64,000 nt of DNA from Clostridiales bacterium (GTDB taxonomy: Bacteria; Bacillota; Clostridia; Peptostreptococcales; Anaerovoracaceae): positions 1 through 64,000 of the forward strand of contig QXXF01000013.1 in the NCBI GenBank assembly GCA_009911365.1. Direction: 5' to 3'. Position 1 is the first letter of the stretch; every line of letters begins with the position of its first letter. The notes under the pieces were generated by a model. It did no database searches and had not been told where the DNA came from. It saw only the letters and a list, made by a program, of their open reading frames with translations. Shown piece after piece: positions 17,284 to 26,256 of the stretch. The position numbers and the translations under genes are program-made.

Positions 17284-18702
17284 ATGGGAGGAGTCATTGG
17301 GTTCGCTTCAAAGCGGGACTGCGTCATGGATCTGTTTTTCGGAACGGATTATCATTCTCATCTGGGAACGAAACGGGGCGGTATGTGCGTCCTGCAGGAG
17401 GACGGCTTTAACCGTTCCATTCATAATATTGAAAATTCGCCTTTCAGGAGCAAATTTGAAAGCGACATCGAAGGGATGAAAGGCAATCTGGGGATCGGAG
17501 CCATCAGCGATGGAGACCCGCAGCCCTTGACTGTTTACAGTAGGCAAGGCGATTATGCCATTACCACAGTGGGCAGGATCAATAATAAAGAAGCCATTGT
17601 CAAAGAACTTCTCAAAGATCGGCCCACCCAGTTCATGTCCATGAGCGGCGGCAAGATCAATAACACGGAGTTGGTAGCGGCTCTGGTGTCCACAGGCAGG
17701 GACATTGTGGACGGAATCCGCAGAGCACAGAACAAAATTGATGGTTCCGTGACCATGCTGATTCTGACTAAAGAGGGTCTTTACGCAGCCAGAGATAAAT
17801 ACGGCAGGACGCCGCTGATTATTGGGGAAAAAGAGGGCGCTTTCTGCGCTGCCTCCGAATCCTTCGCCTTTATCAATATCGGCTACAAATACAAGCGGGA
17901 GTTGGGACCGGCAGAAATCGCTTTTCTGACCCCAGAGGAAGAAACCACAGTAGGTGAACCCCAGGAGGGAATGAGCATTTGCGCATTCCTGTGGACTTAC
18001 TTTGGCTACACTACCTCCATTTATGAGGGACGGAACGTGGAAATGATGCGCAACCGCAATGGTGAGCTGCTGGCTCAAATGGATGGAGACATGGATGTGG
18101 ATTACGTGGCCGGTGTTCCTGACAGCGGCGTGGCCCACGCTCTAGGATATGCCAACCAGTCCAGAGTGCCTTATGCCAGACCCCTGATTAAATACACGCC
18201 GACCTGGCCGAGGAGCTTTATGCCACAGAATCAGAAGGCAAGGCAGCAGATCGCCAAGATGAAGCTGGTGCCAGTGTTCCAGATCATCAAGGATAAAAAA
18301 TTCGTGCTAGTGGACGATTCTATCGTGCGGGGGACCCAGCTTTCGGAGACGGTTTCCTATTTGATTGAAAACGGGGCCAAGGAGATCCACGTTCGGTCAG
18401 CCTGTCCGCCCATCATGTACGGCTGCAAGTTCCTCAATTTCTCCCGATCTGTCACAGACATGGAGCTGATCACTAGGCGGACCATTAAAAAATTAGAGGG
18501 ACTGGAAAGCGATGACATACCAGAGGAAACGCTGGCGGAATATGCGGACAGCAAGACGGAACGGCATGCGGCCATGGTAGAAGAGATCCGCAAGCAGCTG
18601 AGATTCGATAGCCTGAAATTCCAGGACCTGGAGAATACCGTAAAGGCCATTGGCGTTGATAAATGTAATCTTTGCACTTATTGTTGGGATGGAAAGGAAT
18701 AA
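17284..18702 (+). CDS. purF: Amidophosphoribosyltransferase-like protein without the N-terminal catalytic cysteine
   Basis: A 472-residue protein with a class II glutamine amidotransferase-like N-terminal half and a phosphoribosyltransferase C-terminal half: the PRPP loop [12 protein letters not shown] at about residue 340 and a C-terminal CNLCTYC cluster that could be an iron-sulfur ligand set. Canonical PurF begins M-C-G-I with Cys1 as the glutaminase nucleophile. Here the start is MGGVIGFAS, so Gly replaces Cys. The ATG is fixed by an AGGAGG eight bases upstream and by the abutting purN stop, so no alternative start restores a cysteine. It may work with free ammonia, or a second purF elsewhere may be the glutamine-dependent enzyme. 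The operon position supports the PurF role. Confidence 0.85.
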   Translation: MGGVIGFASKRDCVMDLFFGTDYHSHLGTKRGGMCVLQEDGFNRSIHNIENSPFRSKFESDIEGMKGNLGIGAISDGDPQPLTVYSRQGDYAITTVGRINNKEAIVKELLKDRPTQFMSMSGGKINNTELVAALVSTGRDIVDGIRRAQNKIDGSVTMLILTKEGLYAARDKYGRTPLIIGEKEGAFCAASESFAFINIGYKYKRELGPAEIAFLTPEEETTVGEPQEGMSICAFLWTYFGYTTSIYEGRNVEMMRNRNGELLAQMDGDMDVDYVAGVPDSGVAHALGYANQSRVPYARPLIKYTPTWPRSFMPQNQKARQQIAKMKLVPVFQIIKDKKFVLVDDSIVRGTQLSETVSYLIENGAKEIHVRSACPPIMYGCKFLNFSRSVTDMELITRRTIKKLEGLESDDIPEETLAEYADSKTERHAAMVEEIRKQLRFDSLKFQDLENTVKAIGVDKCNLCTYCWDGKE

Positions 18703-18704
18703 TC

Positions 18705-20240
18705 ATGAGAGCATTAATAAGCGTTTCAGATAAAAGCGGAATCGTAGAATTTGCGCAAGAATTAGAAAAACTGGGAGTGACTATCATTTCCACAGGCGGG
18801 ACCCATAAAAGGCTGGCCGACAGCGGCGTGGAGGTAGTAGGAATCTCCGATGTGACCGGATTTCCAGAATGCTTGGACGGCAGAGTCAAGACTCTGCATC
18901 CAGCGGTCCACGGCGGGATCCTGGCTATGCGGGACAAGCCAGAGCATATGAAGCAGCTGGAGGATCTAAAGATTGAGACTATCGATATCGTAGCCATCAA
19001 TCTGTATCCTTTCAAGGAGACCATTTTGAAGCCAGAGGTGACTCTGGCGGATGCGATTGAGAACATTGACATTGGCGGGCCGACCATGCTTCGCTCCGCA
19101 GCTAAAAATCACAAGGATGTAGTCGTGGTATGCGACCCTGCTGATTACGAAACTGTGATCCAGGAGCTGAAAGAAAAGAAGGAAGTTTCTTATGACACCA
19201 AATATCGGCTGGCACTGAAGGTTTTCCAGCACACGGCAGCATATGACGCAATGATCTCCGATTATCTGCGCAAACAAATAGGCGGCCAGCTGCCGGATAA
19301 CCTGACTCTGACCTTTGAAAAGGTCCAGGAACTGCGATACGGAGAAAATCCGCACCAGCAGGCTTCTTATTACAAAGAAATTCAGCCAGCGGCGGGCAGC
19401 TTGGTAAAAGCGGAGCAGCTTCACGGCAAAGAGCTTTCCTTTAACAATATTAACGACACCAACGGTGCGTTGGCGACTTTAAAGGAATTCACAGAGCCAA
19501 CAGTGGTAGCGGTAAAACACGCCAATCCGTGCGGTGTGGGAACTGGAAAAGATATCTACGCGGCTTACAAAAAAGCCTATGACTGCGATCCGACTTCCAT
19601 TTTCGGAGGCATTGTAGCGGCAAACAGGGCCATTGACAAGGCGACCGCAGAAGAGATCAACAAGATCTTTATTGAGATCGTCATCGCGCCTGACTTTACC
19701 AAGGAAGCCATGGACATTTTGACCCAGAAAAAGAACATCCGCCTGCTGAGGCTGGAAGACATTGAAAAGAAAGGTCTGGAAGGTCAGATCGATATCAAGA
19801 AAGTCAGCGGCGGTTTGCTAGTGCAAGGCACGGACGACACGCTCTTTGAAGAGACTGAACTGAAAGTGGTCACTGACCGTGCGCCGAGCGATCAGGAACT
19901 GGAAGACATGAAGCTGGCCATGAAAGTGGTGAAACACATCAAGTCCAACGGCATTGTCATTGCCAAGGATCAGGCGACCATCGGCATCGGACCAGGACAG
20001 GTGAACCGGATTTGGGCAGTGGAAAACGCCATTCGTCAGGCCAATAGTTCCCTGGAAGGCACTGTGCTGGCTTCCGACGCGTTCTTCCCGTTCGATGACT
20101 GCGTGACAGCGGCAGCAAAAGCCGGGGTGACGGCCATCATTCAGCCGGGCGGCTCCATGCGGGATCAGGAATCCATTGATAAAGCCAATGAGCTGGGGAT
20201 CGCCATGGTATTTACCGGGATCCGTCATTTCAAACATTAA
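18705..20240 (+). CDS. purH: Bifunctional AICAR formyltransferase / IMP cyclohydrolase
   Basis: The start is the ATG at 18705 ([20 protein letters not shown]) two bases after the purF stop, with GGAAAGGA upstream. The 511-residue protein has the IMP cyclohydrolase domain (about 1-195; [13 protein letters not shown] and [14 protein letters not shown]) and the AICAR transformylase domain (about 200-511; [23 protein letters not shown] and a C-terminal [20 protein letters not shown]). It performs the last two steps to IMP. Confidence 0.96.
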   Translation: MRALISVSDKSGIVEFAQELEKLGVTIISTGGTHKRLADSGVEVVGISDVTGFPECLDGRVKTLHPAVHGGILAMRDKPEHMKQLEDLKIETIDIVAINLYPFKETILKPEVTLADAIENIDIGGPTMLRSAAKNHKDVVVVCDPADYETVIQELKEKKEVSYDTKYRLALKVFQHTAAYDAMISDYLRKQIGGQLPDNLTLTFEKVQELRYGENPHQQASYYKEIQPAAGSLVKAEQLHGKELSFNNINDTNGALATLKEFTEPTVVAVKHANPCGVGTGKDIYAAYKKAYDCDPTSIFGGIVAANRAIDKATAEEINKIFIEIVIAPDFTKEAMDILTQKKNIRLLRLEDIEKKGLEGQIDIKKVSGGLLVQGTDDTLFEETELKVVTDRAPSDQELEDMKLAMKVVKHIKSNGIVIAKDQATIGIGPGQVNRIWAVENAIRQANSSLEGTVLASDAFFPFDDCVTAAAKAGVTAIIQPGGSMRDQESIDKANELGIAMVFTGIRHFKH

Positions 20241-20251
20241 GGAGAAACAAC

Positions 20252-21544
20252 ATGAACGTATTAGTAGTGGGCGGCGGCGGCAGAGAACATGCCATTGTGT
20301 GGAAGCTGAGCCAAAGTCCGAAAGTAGATAAAATTTACTGTGCGCCGGGAAACGCCGGGATCGCTCTGGATGCGGAATGCGTGAACCTCAAAGCCGAGGA
20401 CGTGGAAGGCCTGTGCGCCTTTGCCAAAGATTATCAGATTGATCTAGCGGTCATCGGCCCGGAAGTGCCGCTGGCTATGGGCATCGTGGATGAAATGGAA
20501 GCTGCGGGGATCCGCACCTTTGGTCCTAACAAGAAGTGTTCCCAGCTGGAAGCGAGCAAGGCATTCACCAAGCATTTCTTGGAAAAGCATGATATTCCAA
20601 CAGCCAGATACAAGGAATTCACTGACAAGCAGGAGCTGTTGGACGCAGTGGGGATCTTTGGATATCCCATGGTGCTCAAAGCGGACGGCTTGGCAGCGGG
20701 AAAGGGCGTGGTAATCGCAGAAACGGAAGAAGATGCAAAGAAAGCCATCGAAGAAATGATGGGAGACCGGGTGTTCGGCAATGCGGGAGATAAAGTGGTG
20801 GTAGAAGAGTTTCTTACAGGCGTGGAAGCCTCCATGCTCTGCTTTGTGGACGAAAACACCATAGCACCTATGGAATCTGCGCAGGATTACAAGCGGATCT
20901 TTGACGAAGACAAGGGACCTAACACAGGTGGCATGGGGACCTATTCCCCGAGCCTCGTGTTTGACGATGCGCTCCAGGAACAGATACGGGAACAGATTTT
21001 GGAGCCGACTCTCAAAGGTTTCCAGGCAGATGATTTGGATTTCAAAGGCGTGTTATTTATTGGCTTGATGATTTCTAAAGACGGTCCGAAGGTGATCGAA
21101 TTCAACAATCGTTTTGGTGATCCAGAGGCCCAGTCTGTGCTGGCCCGGCTGGACAGCGACATCGTGGACATCTTTATGGCAGTGACGGAAAACAAGCTGG
21201 CGGACGCAGAAATCAAGTGGAGTGACAAAAAAGCGGTTTGCGTGGTGCTGGCTTCCGGCGGCTATCCGGGCAGCTATGAAAAAGGCAAAGAAATCACAGG
21301 TCTGGAAAAGGTGGATGAGGATGTGATCGTGTTCCATGCGGGAACAGCCAACGAGCATATCTGCGATGCGAACTCTTGCAGGAGCGCAGTAGTGACTTCC
21401 AGTGGCAGGGTACTGGGCGTGACCGCCATGGGCGACACCCATGACCAGGCTCGGGAAAAAGCCTTTGACAATGTAAAGCGGATCTCCTTTGAAGGCATGC
21501 AGTATCGAAATGACATTGGATTAATCCGTTCAGATTTGATATAA
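20252..21544 (+). CDS. purD: Phosphoribosylamine-glycine ligase (GAR synthetase)
   Basis: A 430-residue ATP-grasp enzyme joining phosphoribosylamine and glycine. Motifs include VVGGGGREHAIVWKL, the ATP-grasp stretch MVLKADGLAAGKGVVIA, GPNTGGMGTYSP and EFNNRFGDPEAQ. Length and order are standard for PurD. It is the last gene of the purine operon; purA and purB are not in the window. A promoter for the next gene lies in its final codons. Confidence 0.96.
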   Translation: MNVLVVGGGGREHAIVWKLSQSPKVDKIYCAPGNAGIALDAECVNLKAEDVEGLCAFAKDYQIDLAVIGPEVPLAMGIVDEMEAAGIRTFGPNKKCSQLEASKAFTKHFLEKHDIPTARYKEFTDKQELLDAVGIFGYPMVLKADGLAAGKGVVIAETEEDAKKAIEEMMGDRVFGNAGDKVVVEEFLTGVEASMLCFVDENTIAPMESAQDYKRIFDEDKGPNTGGMGTYSPSLVFDDALQEQIREQILEPTLKGFQADDLDFKGVLFIGLMISKDGPKVIEFNNRFGDPEAQSVLARLDSDIVDIFMAVTENKLADAEIKWSDKKAVCVVLASGGYPGSYEKGKEITGLEKVDEDVIVFHAGTANEHICDANSCRSAVVTSSGRVLGVTAMGDTHDQAREKAFDNVKRISFEGMQYRNDIGLIRSDLI

Positions 21545-21545
21545 T
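21516..21545 (+). promoter_or_regulatory. Promoter of the cytidylate-kinase-like gene, inside the end of purD
   Basis: TTGGAT at 21516-21521 and perfect TATAAT at 21540-21545, spacer 18 bases, giving a short leader before the ATG at 21579. Confidence 0.55.
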
Positions 21546-21578
21546 AGAAGCAGTAATGAATCAAGGGAGGCAAACGTT

Positions 21579-22193
21579 ATGAAAAAGCAAATAATCACCA
21601 TCAGCCGTGAATTCGGTAGCGGCGGAAGGCTGATCGGCAGGCGGCTGGCAGATGATTTGGGGGTTCCCTATTATGATAAAGAGTTGCTTACCAGGATCGC
21701 TGACGAGAGCGGATTTTCTAGAGAGATGATGGAAGAGGCGGAACGGAAAGCAAAGAACGGGTTCTTTTACAGCCTGTCATCAGCCTTTGGCACTGGCGAC
21801 TCCGGTCCAGACAGCTTGTCCCTGAATGAACGGTTTTTCTTGGCTCAATTTGATACCATTCGCAAAATTGCGGATGAGGGTTCCTGCGTGATCGTTGGCC
21901 GCTGCGCCGACTACGTGCTGCGGGGAATCCCAGGGGCCACCAACGTGTTTGTTTATGCGGAGAAGGAAGATAAGATCAAACGAGCCGTGGAGGAATACGG
22001 CGTTCCTGAAAAAGACGTGAAAAAAATCATGAACGACACAGACAAAGCTCGGGCCAATTATTACAATTATCACACTGGGCGTAAATGGGGAGATCCAGTG
22101 AACTACAATCTGTGCATGGACAGCGGGTATATTTCCATCGATAACATGGTGAAGCTGATCAAGGATTATTTGGAATTGAAAAACGAGCGCTAA
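21579..22193 (+). CDS. Cytidylate kinase-like family protein
   Basis: A 204-residue P-loop protein beginning MKKQIITISREFGSGGRLIG, the glycine-rich nucleotide loop typical of the cytidylate-kinase-like family (PF13189). It has SCVIVGRCADYVLRG and a DTDKARANYYNYHTG lid-like segment. These clostridial proteins are related to, but distinct from, Cmk. They presumably phosphorylate a nucleoside monophosphate or another small substrate, which the sequence does not reveal. GGGAGG precedes the ATG and a hairpin terminator follows at 22208. Confidence 0.8.
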   Translation: MKKQIITISREFGSGGRLIGRRLADDLGVPYYDKELLTRIADESGFSREMMEEAERKAKNGFFYSLSSAFGTGDSGPDSLSLNERFFLAQFDTIRKIADEGSCVIVGRCADYVLRGIPGATNVFVYAEKEDKIKRAVEEYGVPEKDVKKIMNDTDKARANYYNYHTGRKWGDPVNYNLCMDSGYISIDNMVKLIKDYLELKNER

Positions 22194-22207
22194 GAGAAAC
22201 ACATATG

Positions 22208-22242
22208 GCTGCCGCGTGATTTTATGCGGCAGTTCGCTGTTT
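22208..22242 (+). terminator. Hairpin terminator after the kinase-like gene
   Basis: CTGCCGC at 22209-22215 pairs with GCGGCAG at 22226-22232; the following TTCGCTGTTTTA is only moderately T-rich. Confidence 0.45.
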
Positions 22243-23646
22243 TATGATGAAATCAACACCTTTTGCCCTTCAAAGGCGAAGCCGTACTTGCGGATTTTTT
22301 CTGCGGGGATGCCTTTGGCTTCCAGTGCGGCGGCGTATTTCTTTTCCTCGATCTGGGATAGGGTCGCCTTCGTGGTTTCCTCCAGGGCCTTTTCTTTTTT
22401 TGGCTGGAAGACTTTGAACTCAAGGATCATCGCATCATCTTCCGGTTTTAAGGGTTCCAGCGTCACGTCATATCTGCCGAACCCGCTTTCCAGATTGGAG
22501 GTCAGAACGTATCTGTCCGAAAGCTCCACCATCAGCCCCAGTACGAAGCCGTGGTAAAAGCAGGCTCCAGATGGCGGTCTCGTTTCCGCCCAGTTCGCCG
22601 TAGACGATCTGCTCGTCCAATTCTGAGATGATGGCCTTTCCGTCCAGCAGCGTCTCGAAGTCCAGCTTCACCGCCTTGCTACCTTCACGGATCAGTTTGC
22701 CCGCCAACCCGTTGGAACTGGAATCGGCCCAGTAGGCGGCGGCTTCCCTGGTGTCCAAGTAATTGGAAATGGACCATGGGTTGTAGATGTCGGTTTTGTC
22801 TCCAAAGGTGAAACCGTCGTACCAGGCCTTGACTTCGTGTTTTCTGTCCGACAGCCCATATGTGTCTAGGGCGGCGAAGACCTCTTCCTCCGTGAAGCCG
22901 AAGCAATCTTCGTACTTGTCCGAAGTGGTGGTGACCACTTTCAGGTTGTTGAGGTCGGAAAAGATGGATTCCCTGCTGACCCTGGTGATGCCGGTCATGA
23001 GGGCCCGTTCCAGGTGGGGATTGGTCTTGAAAGTGGCGTTGAACAGGCTCCTGATGAAGGCCGTCATCTCGTCCCAATAGCCGCCCACGTAGGCCTCTTG
23101 CAAAGGCGTGTCGTATTCGTCCAAGAGGATGATGGCCTTTTTTCCATAATAGCGGGACAAATAATCGGACAAAGCTCTCAGAGATGAAGCCGCTTTGCTG
23201 TCCGACATGTCCTCGGACACGCTTTGGAACGATCTTTTTTCTTTTTCGTTCAGCAGGGCGGTTTCCAGCAAAAAATCGTGTTTGTTGTACAGTTCTTCGA
23301 TGGTCCGGCAAATGGTTTCCCTGGCTTGGGAAAAAGAAGTTTCTTTCACGTCTGCGAAGCTGAGAAAGATCACCGGGTACGTCCCCTGCAGAAGCCGGTA
23401 AGATTCGTCTGCCCAGACGGAAAGACCTTCGAATAAGTCATTCCTTCCCGCATAATCCGTGGAAAAGAATTTTTCCAGGGTGCTCATGAGTAAGGTCTTC
23501 CCGAACCGTCTGGGGCGGGTGATCAGCGTCACCTCATCGTCCGCCTCCCACCACTCCTTGATGAAATGAGTCTTGTCCACGTAAAAATTGTTTTTCATGC
23601 GCATTTTTTCGAAATCCTGTCGTCCGATGCTGATGGTCCTAGCCAT
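22242..23646 (-). pseudogene. AAA-ATPase-like / PD-(D/E)XK family gene with an internal deletion of about 299 bp
   Basis: Read leftward from the ATG at 23646 (AGGAGAG upstream), the protein opens MARTISIGRQDFEKMR with Walker A RPRRFGKT and Walker-B-like ILLDEYDTP. It matches the gene at 1-1530 closely up to ETAIWSLL. There the frame is lost. The C-terminal part ([20 protein letters not shown] to KVLISS) continues in another frame, so about 100 residues present in the first copy are missing. The junction shares GCT with both edges of the missing block (corresponding to 897-1195 in the first copy), consistent with a microhomology deletion that also caused a frameshift. The stop is at 22242. Confidence 0.85.
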
Positions 23647-23942
23647 GCCTTTCTCTCCTGTCCTCTCTCCTTTTTCCTCTGCGTCTTCATCCGGGCCGCA
23701 GCCCTCTTGCTTGCGGCCATGAGGCCCTTAGATGTTGCGTTCTACAGGTGTTGTACCACAAAAGGCACTGGGCGGGGGAACTTTATTTTCGACAGACGGG
23801 CAGGGGCCTTGCGCTCAAGAGCTGTCATTGAACGCATCCTATCCATCCCCATTCTTTTTCTATTTTTTTCCCAGGACTAGGAGACAAACGCTTCATTTAA
23901 TGATACAATCATTGTCAGACTGAAAAAAGGGGAGAAGAAGGA

Positions 23943-24743
23943 ATGGAAATTTTAAAAGCGATTATTCTGGGACTTGTGGAAGGCATCACAGAATGGCTGC
24001 CTATCAGCAGCACAGGCCATATGATTCTGGTGGACGAGTTCATCAAAATGAACGTATCGCCGGAATTCATGGAAATGTTTTTAGTGGTCATTCAATTGGG
24101 GGCTATTCTAGCAGTCGTGGTGATTTACTGGCGGAGACTGATCCCGACCAGCAAAAAGACTTGGATCATGTGGCTGAAAATCATCGTGGCCTGCGTTCCA
24201 GCCGCTGTCATTGGACTGCTCTTTGACGATGTGTTCAATGCGTTGTTTTACAACTATCAGACCGTGGCAATCATGCTGATCATATTTGGTATCCTGTTCA
24301 TTGTCATAGAAAACAGGAATAAACATGCGACTCCAAAAGTGCTGAACATAGACGATTTGACATATAAACAGGCGCTGATCATTGGATTTTTCCAGTTGAT
24401 CGCCGCTGTTTTTCCCGGTACGTCCAGGTCAGGCGCTACGATTTTGGGAGGTCTGATGATCGGCGTTTCCAGAACAGTGGCAGCGGAATTCACATTTTTC
24501 CTAGCTATACCGGTCATGTTCGGAGCCAGCCTCTTAAAACTGGTGAAATTCGGCCTGTCTTTTACGCCAAACGAGGTAGTGCTGCTGCTCAACGGCATGA
24601 TCGTGGCGTTTCTTGTTTCTTTGGCAGCCATCAAATTCCTCATGGGATATATCAAAAAACATGACTTCAAGGCATTTGGATGGTATCGAATCATCCTTGG
24701 CATTATTGTTTTGGGATATTTTGGAGTTCAGGTTTTCTTTTAA
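23943..24743 (+). CDS. uppP: Undecaprenyl-diphosphatase
   Basis: A 266-residue integral membrane protein of the BacA/UppP family. It dephosphorylates undecaprenyl pyrophosphate to recycle the cell-wall carrier lipid and gives bacitracin tolerance. The two signature blocks are present: GITEWLPISSTGHMIL near residue 15 and FPGTSRSGATILGG near 157, with Glu and Arg active-site residues and about eight membrane helices. AAGGGGAGAAGAAGG precedes the ATG, with a GATACAAT-like -10 around 23902. It is followed by tilS. Confidence 0.95.
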   Translation: MEILKAIILGLVEGITEWLPISSTGHMILVDEFIKMNVSPEFMEMFLVVIQLGAILAVVVIYWRRLIPTSKKTWIMWLKIIVACVPAAVIGLLFDDVFNALFYNYQTVAIMLIIFGILFIVIENRNKHATPKVLNIDDLTYKQALIIGFFQLIAAVFPGTSRSGATILGGLMIGVSRTVAAEFTFFLAIPVMFGASLLKLVKFGLSFTPNEVVLLLNGMIVAFLVSLAAIKFLMGYIKKHDFKAFGWYRIILGIIVLGYFGVQVFF

Positions 24744-24786
24744 AAAAATGCGGATTTTCGTGTTGATTCATGTGTAAGATAAACGT

Positions 24787-26184
24787 ATGGTAACAAAAAA
24801 AATAAAAAAAACGATTTACCAGCATCAGCTGGTCCAAAGAGGCGACCATGTGATCATTGGCCTTTCCGGAGGCCCTGATTCCGTGTGCCTTTTTCATGTG
24901 CTGAAACACCTGCGCCAGGAACTAGATATCGCTCTTTACGCAGTCCATGTGAACCACCGGTTTCGGCCAGGCGCAGCGGAGGAAGATCAGGCTTATGTAG
25001 AAGCCCTGTGCCAGGAAAGTGGTATTGCCTGCGTTCCATTCGTATATGACTGCGAGGCTATTGCCAAGGAGCTGGGCGTAAGCAGTGAAGAAGCGGGCAG
25101 GAAAGCCAGATATGCGTCTTTTCGCAAAGTCGCCCACAGCCTGGAACAGAACGGCGTGGATCCTAAAAACATCAAAATCGCAGTGGCCCAGAATGCGGAA
25201 GATCAGGCGGAGACAGTACTGTTGCGTCTATTGCGGGGCAGCGGACCCGATGGCTTGGCAGGGATCGCTTATAGCAGAAAAGAAGAGGGTTACCAGGTTA
25301 TCCGGCCTCTCTTGGACGTTCGGAGAGCAGAAATCGAGGCCTACTGCCAGGCGGAAAATCTCAAGCCAAGGATGGATCACACCAATAGCCAGCCTATTTA
25401 CACCAGAAATAAGATCCGGCTCCAGCTGCTGCCTTATTTGCGGGAAACCTTCAATCCCAACATCAATGACGCTCTGATTCGACTCAGCAAAATCGCCGCA
25501 GAAGACAAGGCTTATTTGTGGCAGGCCGCGGAAGAAGAATACCAGCGGCTGCTGCGGCCTGACGGCCAGTTGGATTTGGAAGGCGTACGGAGATTGAAAC
25601 GGCCTATCCGCCGCAGAGTCATGATGAAGGCGTTAGAAGTAGCGGGGTTGAGCCAGGATATTACTGCGAGCCACCTAGAAGCGGCAGACAGCCTGATCGA
25701 GGGTAAAACAGATTCAGCCTCTTTAGATTTTCCAAAGAATTATGCAATGCGGATCCAGTATGGGAGTCTGCGTTTTTATAAAAAGGAAGCAGATAGCAAG
25801 CGGAGGCTGCCAGGAGCCAGGCTGCGGGTCCAGATCATAGAGCTAGAAAATCGGGATCAAGCCTATCCTGAAAACGCAGCAGTGTTTGATTACGATAAAA
25901 TCTGTCAGTGCCATGAAACCAGGGAGATCCACTTGCGAGGCAGGCAGGCGGGAGATTATCTGAGCTTGAAAAACGGTAGAAAAAAGCTACAGGATTTTTT
26001 CGTGGACCAGAAAATACCAAAACAAGAGCGGGACGGGATACTTTTGGCCGCAATTGGAAGCGAAGTGCTGTGGGTCGCGGCGACAGAAGGCGGTCCTTTA
26101 AAACGACATCGCTATAGCGAAAAATACAAGGTGGATCAGGGGACAAAAAAGGCCCTTACCCTTGAAATTCTTTGTGAAATATGA
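24787..26184 (+). CDS. tilS: tRNA(Ile)-lysidine synthase
   Basis: A 465-residue enzyme that adds lysine to the wobble cytidine of tRNA-Ile(CAU) so that it reads AUA. The PP-loop GLSGGPDSVCLFHVL is at about residue 23, with the HVNHRFRPGAAEEDQ block and AQNAEDQAETVLLRLLRG. The C-terminal TilS domain includes LRGRQAGDYLSLKNGRKKLQ. It lies just upstream of ftsH, the classic clostridial and bacillary order, although the usual hpt gene between them is absent here. Confidence 0.95.
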   Translation: MVTKKIKKTIYQHQLVQRGDHVIIGLSGGPDSVCLFHVLKHLRQELDIALYAVHVNHRFRPGAAEEDQAYVEALCQESGIACVPFVYDCEAIAKELGVSSEEAGRKARYASFRKVAHSLEQNGVDPKNIKIAVAQNAEDQAETVLLRLLRGSGPDGLAGIAYSRKEEGYQVIRPLLDVRRAEIEAYCQAENLKPRMDHTNSQPIYTRNKIRLQLLPYLRETFNPNINDALIRLSKIAAEDKAYLWQAAEEEYQRLLRPDGQLDLEGVRRLKRPIRRRVMMKALEVAGLSQDITASHLEAADSLIEGKTDSASLDFPKNYAMRIQYGSLRFYKKEADSKRRLPGARLRVQIIELENRDQAYPENAAVFDYDKICQCHETREIHLRGRQAGDYLSLKNGRKKLQDFFVDQKIPKQERDGILLAAIGSEVLWVAATEGGPLKRHRYSEKYKVDQGTKKALTLEILCEI

Positions 26185-26190
26185 TAAAAT
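26162..26190 (+). promoter_or_regulatory. Promoter of ftsH overlapping the end of tilS
   Basis: TTGAAA at 26162-26167 and TAAAAT at 26185-26190, spacer 17 bases, leaving a leader of about 60 bases. Confidence 0.6.
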
Positions 26191-26256
26191 AGCATACCCA
26201 ATTTTGGATAATAGAACAAAACTAGACACGATTTACCGTTACGGGAGGACGACAAA

